Assembly: GCF_001487165.1 (NCBI RefSeq)
Contig: NZ_LN913006.1
Span: 2,696,657 to 2,760,656 of the forward strand
Source of the DNA: Blautia massiliensis (ex Durand et al. 2017)
Lineage (GTDB): Bacteria > Bacillota > Clostridia > Lachnospirales > Lachnospiraceae
Length of the DNA stretch: 64,000 nt
Direction: 5' to 3'
Shown here: piece after piece, positions 62,439 to 64,000 of the stretch
Layout of the letters: each line of letters opens with the position of its first letter
Position numbering within the stretch: position 1 is the first letter of the stretch
The notes under the pieces: generated by a model
What the model was told of the DNA's origin: nothing
Seen by the model: only the letters and a program-made list of their open reading frames with translations
Database searches by the model: none
Position numbers and translations under genes: made by a program

Positions 62439-63206
62439 ATGGGAAAAATAGTACAGACAGCAGGAAGAAATACACTTGGTGAATTCGCACCGGAATTTGC
62501 ACATTTTAACGATGATGTACTTTTCGGCGAAAACTGGAATAACCAGGACATCGACGTAAAAACAAGAAGTATCATCACGGTGGTTGCTCTGATGGCTTCC
62601 GGAATTACAGATGCTTCTTTAAAATATCATCTTCAAAATGCAAAAAATCATGGTGTAACACAAAAAGAGATTGCCGCAGTAATCACACATGTCGCATTTT
62701 ATGCAGGATGGCCAAAAGCATGGGCTGTTTTCAATCTTGCAAAGGAAGTGTGGGAGGCAGGTGAAGGAGATTTGCCATACGAAGAGGAAGCGATGCGCGC
62801 GCATGCAAAAGAGATGGTATTTCCAATTGGTGCACCAAATGATGGCTTTGCACAGTATTTTTCTGGCAGAAGTTTTCTTGCACCGATTTCCACTTCTCAG
62901 GTTGGCATTTTCAACGTGACATTTGAACCCGGATGCAGGAATAATTGGCATATTCATCATGCAAAAAGCGGTGGCGGGCAGATCTTAGTATGTGTAGCCG
63001 GCCGAGGGTTTTATCAGGAAGAAGGCAGGGATGCGGTAGAAATGAAACCGGGTGACTGTATTAACATTCCGGTAGATGTAAAGCACTGGCATGGGGCCGC
63101 TCCGGATGAATGGTTTTCCCATCTGGCAATTGAGGTGCCGGGAGTGGATTGTTCCAATGAGTGGTGTGAGGCGGTATCGGAGAAAGAGTACGCTGGATTA
63201 AGATAA
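62439..63206 (+). CDS. Carboxymuconolactone decarboxylase-like / cupin fusion protein
   Basis: 255 residues, two domains. Residues 20-110 are CMD-like (DVKTRSIITVVALMASGITD, then EIAAVITHVAFYAGWPKAWA); the Cys pair of AhpD-type peroxidases is absent. Residues 140-250 are a cupin with metal-binding HIHH, GGGQILVCVAGRGFYQEEG and VDVKHWHGAAPDEWFSHLAI. Such fusions occur in stress or quinone-related operons; the reaction is not known. Follows flavodoxin by 28 bases. Confidence 0.9.
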   Translation: MGKIVQTAGRNTLGEFAPEFAHFNDDVLFGENWNNQDIDVKTRSIITVVALMASGITDASLKYHLQNAKNHGVTQKEIAAVITHVAFYAGWPKAWAVFNLAKEVWEAGEGDLPYEEEAMRAHAKEMVFPIGAPNDGFAQYFSGRSFLAPISTSQVGIFNVTFEPGCRNNWHIHHAKSGGGQILVCVAGRGFYQEEGRDAVEMKPGDCINIPVDVKHWHGAAPDEWFSHLAIEVPGVDCSNEWCEAVSEKEYAGLR

Positions 63207-63216
63207 GGAGAGCACT

Positions 63217-64000
63217 ATGGAATACGGTAAACTCGGAAATACAGATATAGAAGTGTCGAAATTATGTGTGGGCTGTATGAGTTTTGGGAAAGCTGGAACC
63301 ATGCATGACTGGACGTTGGATGAAGCTGAAAGTGAGAATGTTATCAAGCATGCACTTGATTTGGGATATAACTTTTTTGATACAGCAAATGGATATTCAG
63401 CAGGAACAAGTGAGGAATATTTAGGTAAAGCATTGAAGAAAAATGTAGCGAGAAATCAGGTTGTGATTGCATCCAAGGTATATTTTAATGAAGGTCGTTT
63501 ATCAAGACAGGCAATCATGAGGGAAATAGATGGAACTCTGTCACGTCTTGGAACCGACTATCTTGATTTATATATCATCCATAGATTTGACTATGATACA
63601 CCAATTGAAGAAACTATGGAGGCACTGCACGATCTGGTAAAAGCAGGAAAGGTCAGGGCACTTGGTGCATCTGCCATGTATGCGTTATGTCTGGCTGCTA
63701 AGCGAGGGGTAGACGTAAGAATTATCACACCTGGTATCCCTGATAAAAAATTCATTTATAATATAACTCGTTCTTTTTATCATGGATTAGTTAAACATGG
63801 TGTTCGTGTTTATGAGTGGACTCCTGGTTTCTGTCATGCAAAAATGAGTGTGGCAGATGACTGTATGGCAACTTGTGGAACAATTAATCTGGATTATCGA
63901 AGTTTATATCACCATTTTGAAAACGGCTGTTTTATGGCAGATTGTCAGGCAGTTGTGGAAATAAAAAATGATCTGATAAGAACGATGGGAGAATGTCGTG
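63217..64000 (+). CDS. Chimeric reading frame: aldo/keto reductase N-terminus joined to a phospholipase-D-like (cardiolipin synthase-type) domain, partial
   Basis: 261 codons, open to the window end. Residues 1-155 are a normal aldo/keto reductase start with the catalytic tetrad Asp55, Tyr60, Lys87, His122 (FFDTANGYS, VVIASKVYF, YIIHRFD). At about residue 156 (position ~63,685) it changes in frame to LCLAAKRGVDVRIITPGIPD and the HKD motif CHAKMSVADD followed by GTINLDYRS, as in the second half of cardiolipin synthases. The reductase loses more than half of its barrel and the synthase its N-terminal membrane and first HKD parts, so neither enzyme would be complete. A genomic deletion or an assembly chimera are both possible. 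Confidence 0.8.
   Translation, partial: MEYGKLGNTDIEVSKLCVGCMSFGKAGTMHDWTLDEAESENVIKHALDLGYNFFDTANGYSAGTSEEYLGKALKKNVARNQVVIASKVYFNEGRLSRQAIMREIDGTLSRLGTDYLDLYIIHRFDYDTPIEETMEALHDLVKAGKVRALGASAMYALCLAAKRGVDVRIITPGIPDKKFIYNITRSFYHGLVKHGVRVYEWTPGFCHAKMSVADDCMATCGTINLDYRSLYHHFENGCFMADCQAVVEIKNDLIRTMGECR

Overview
The window looks like chromosomal DNA of a gut Firmicute of the family Lachnospiraceae (Blautia/Ruminococcus-like; the family is well supported by gene content, the genus is only an impression). It spans the replication origin. The AT-rich intergenic stretch at about 29,641-30,212 carries at least seven DnaA boxes between dnaA (leftward) and rpmH (rightward). Most genes to the left run on the minus strand and most to the right on the plus strand, so both sides are read with the replication fork.

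Layout. 1-7.7 kb: a leftward LPXTG-type pilus locus, with a very large tip-type adhesin followed by a backbone pilin interrupted by an in-frame TGA; a LuxR-type regulator follows at 8.1-9.1 kb. 9.1-11.5 kb: accessory DNA with a 35-bp tandem array, an Rpn/PD-(D/E)XK nuclease gene with a duplicated 3' end, and a roughly 275-bp inverted-repeat element. 11.5-17 kb: housekeeping genes murA, aroK, a flavin reductase with a repeat tail, a Mn-type pyrophosphatase and an S1-domain protein. 17.3-19.8 kb: a complete IS66-family element with an 8-bp target duplication, inserted into a tandem array of short repeats; a second copy of the 275-bp element follows. 20.6-29.6 kb: a small secreted protein, ksgA, a TPR/acidic/AAA protein, recF, yaaA, dnaN and dnaA. 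30.2-38.9 kb: the classical rpmH-rnpA-yidD-yidC-jag-mnmE-mnmG-rsmG series, broken by repeat-rich spacers. 39.2-44.3 kb: a Gld-like ABC transporter operon. 45-49.8 kb: a giant YhgE/Pip membrane protein divergent from a TetR regulator. 50-52 kb: an alpha/beta hydrolase and an SseB-like protein. 52-55.5 kb: a 3.4-kb spacer with almost no coding capacity, built from repeated hairpin-rich modules. 55.5-60 kb: parA-parB-DUF4446-serS-DUF3881, then tRNA-Arg(CCT). 60.5-64 kb: a GNAT acetyltransferase, a LysR regulator, flavodoxin, a carboxymuconolactone decarboxylase/cupin protein and a chimeric reductase/phospholipase-D-like reading frame cut by the window end.

How it fits together. DnaA/DnaN/RecF start and support replication at the origin. 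ParA/ParB act on five perfect 16-bp parS sites (TGTTTCACGTGAAACA), all right of the origin at 43.9-55.5 kb; one lies inside a coding sequence, one inside a terminator and one inside a 46-bp perfect palindrome. RnpA, YidD, YidC and Jag form the RNA-processing/membrane-insertion cluster, while MnmE and MnmG jointly modify wobble uridines in tRNA.

The most unusual content is non-coding: (i) seven or more diverged copies of a ~165-bp, four-hairpin module at 51.4-55.1 kb, with its last hairpin also found in the mnmE leader and before the TetR gene; (ii) a three-copy structured element around mnmE/mnmG whose terminator pairing covaries; (iii) the 275-bp element whose terminal arms covary between copies; (iv) three ~160-bp imperfect palindromes of shared architecture. 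No function is known to me for any of these.
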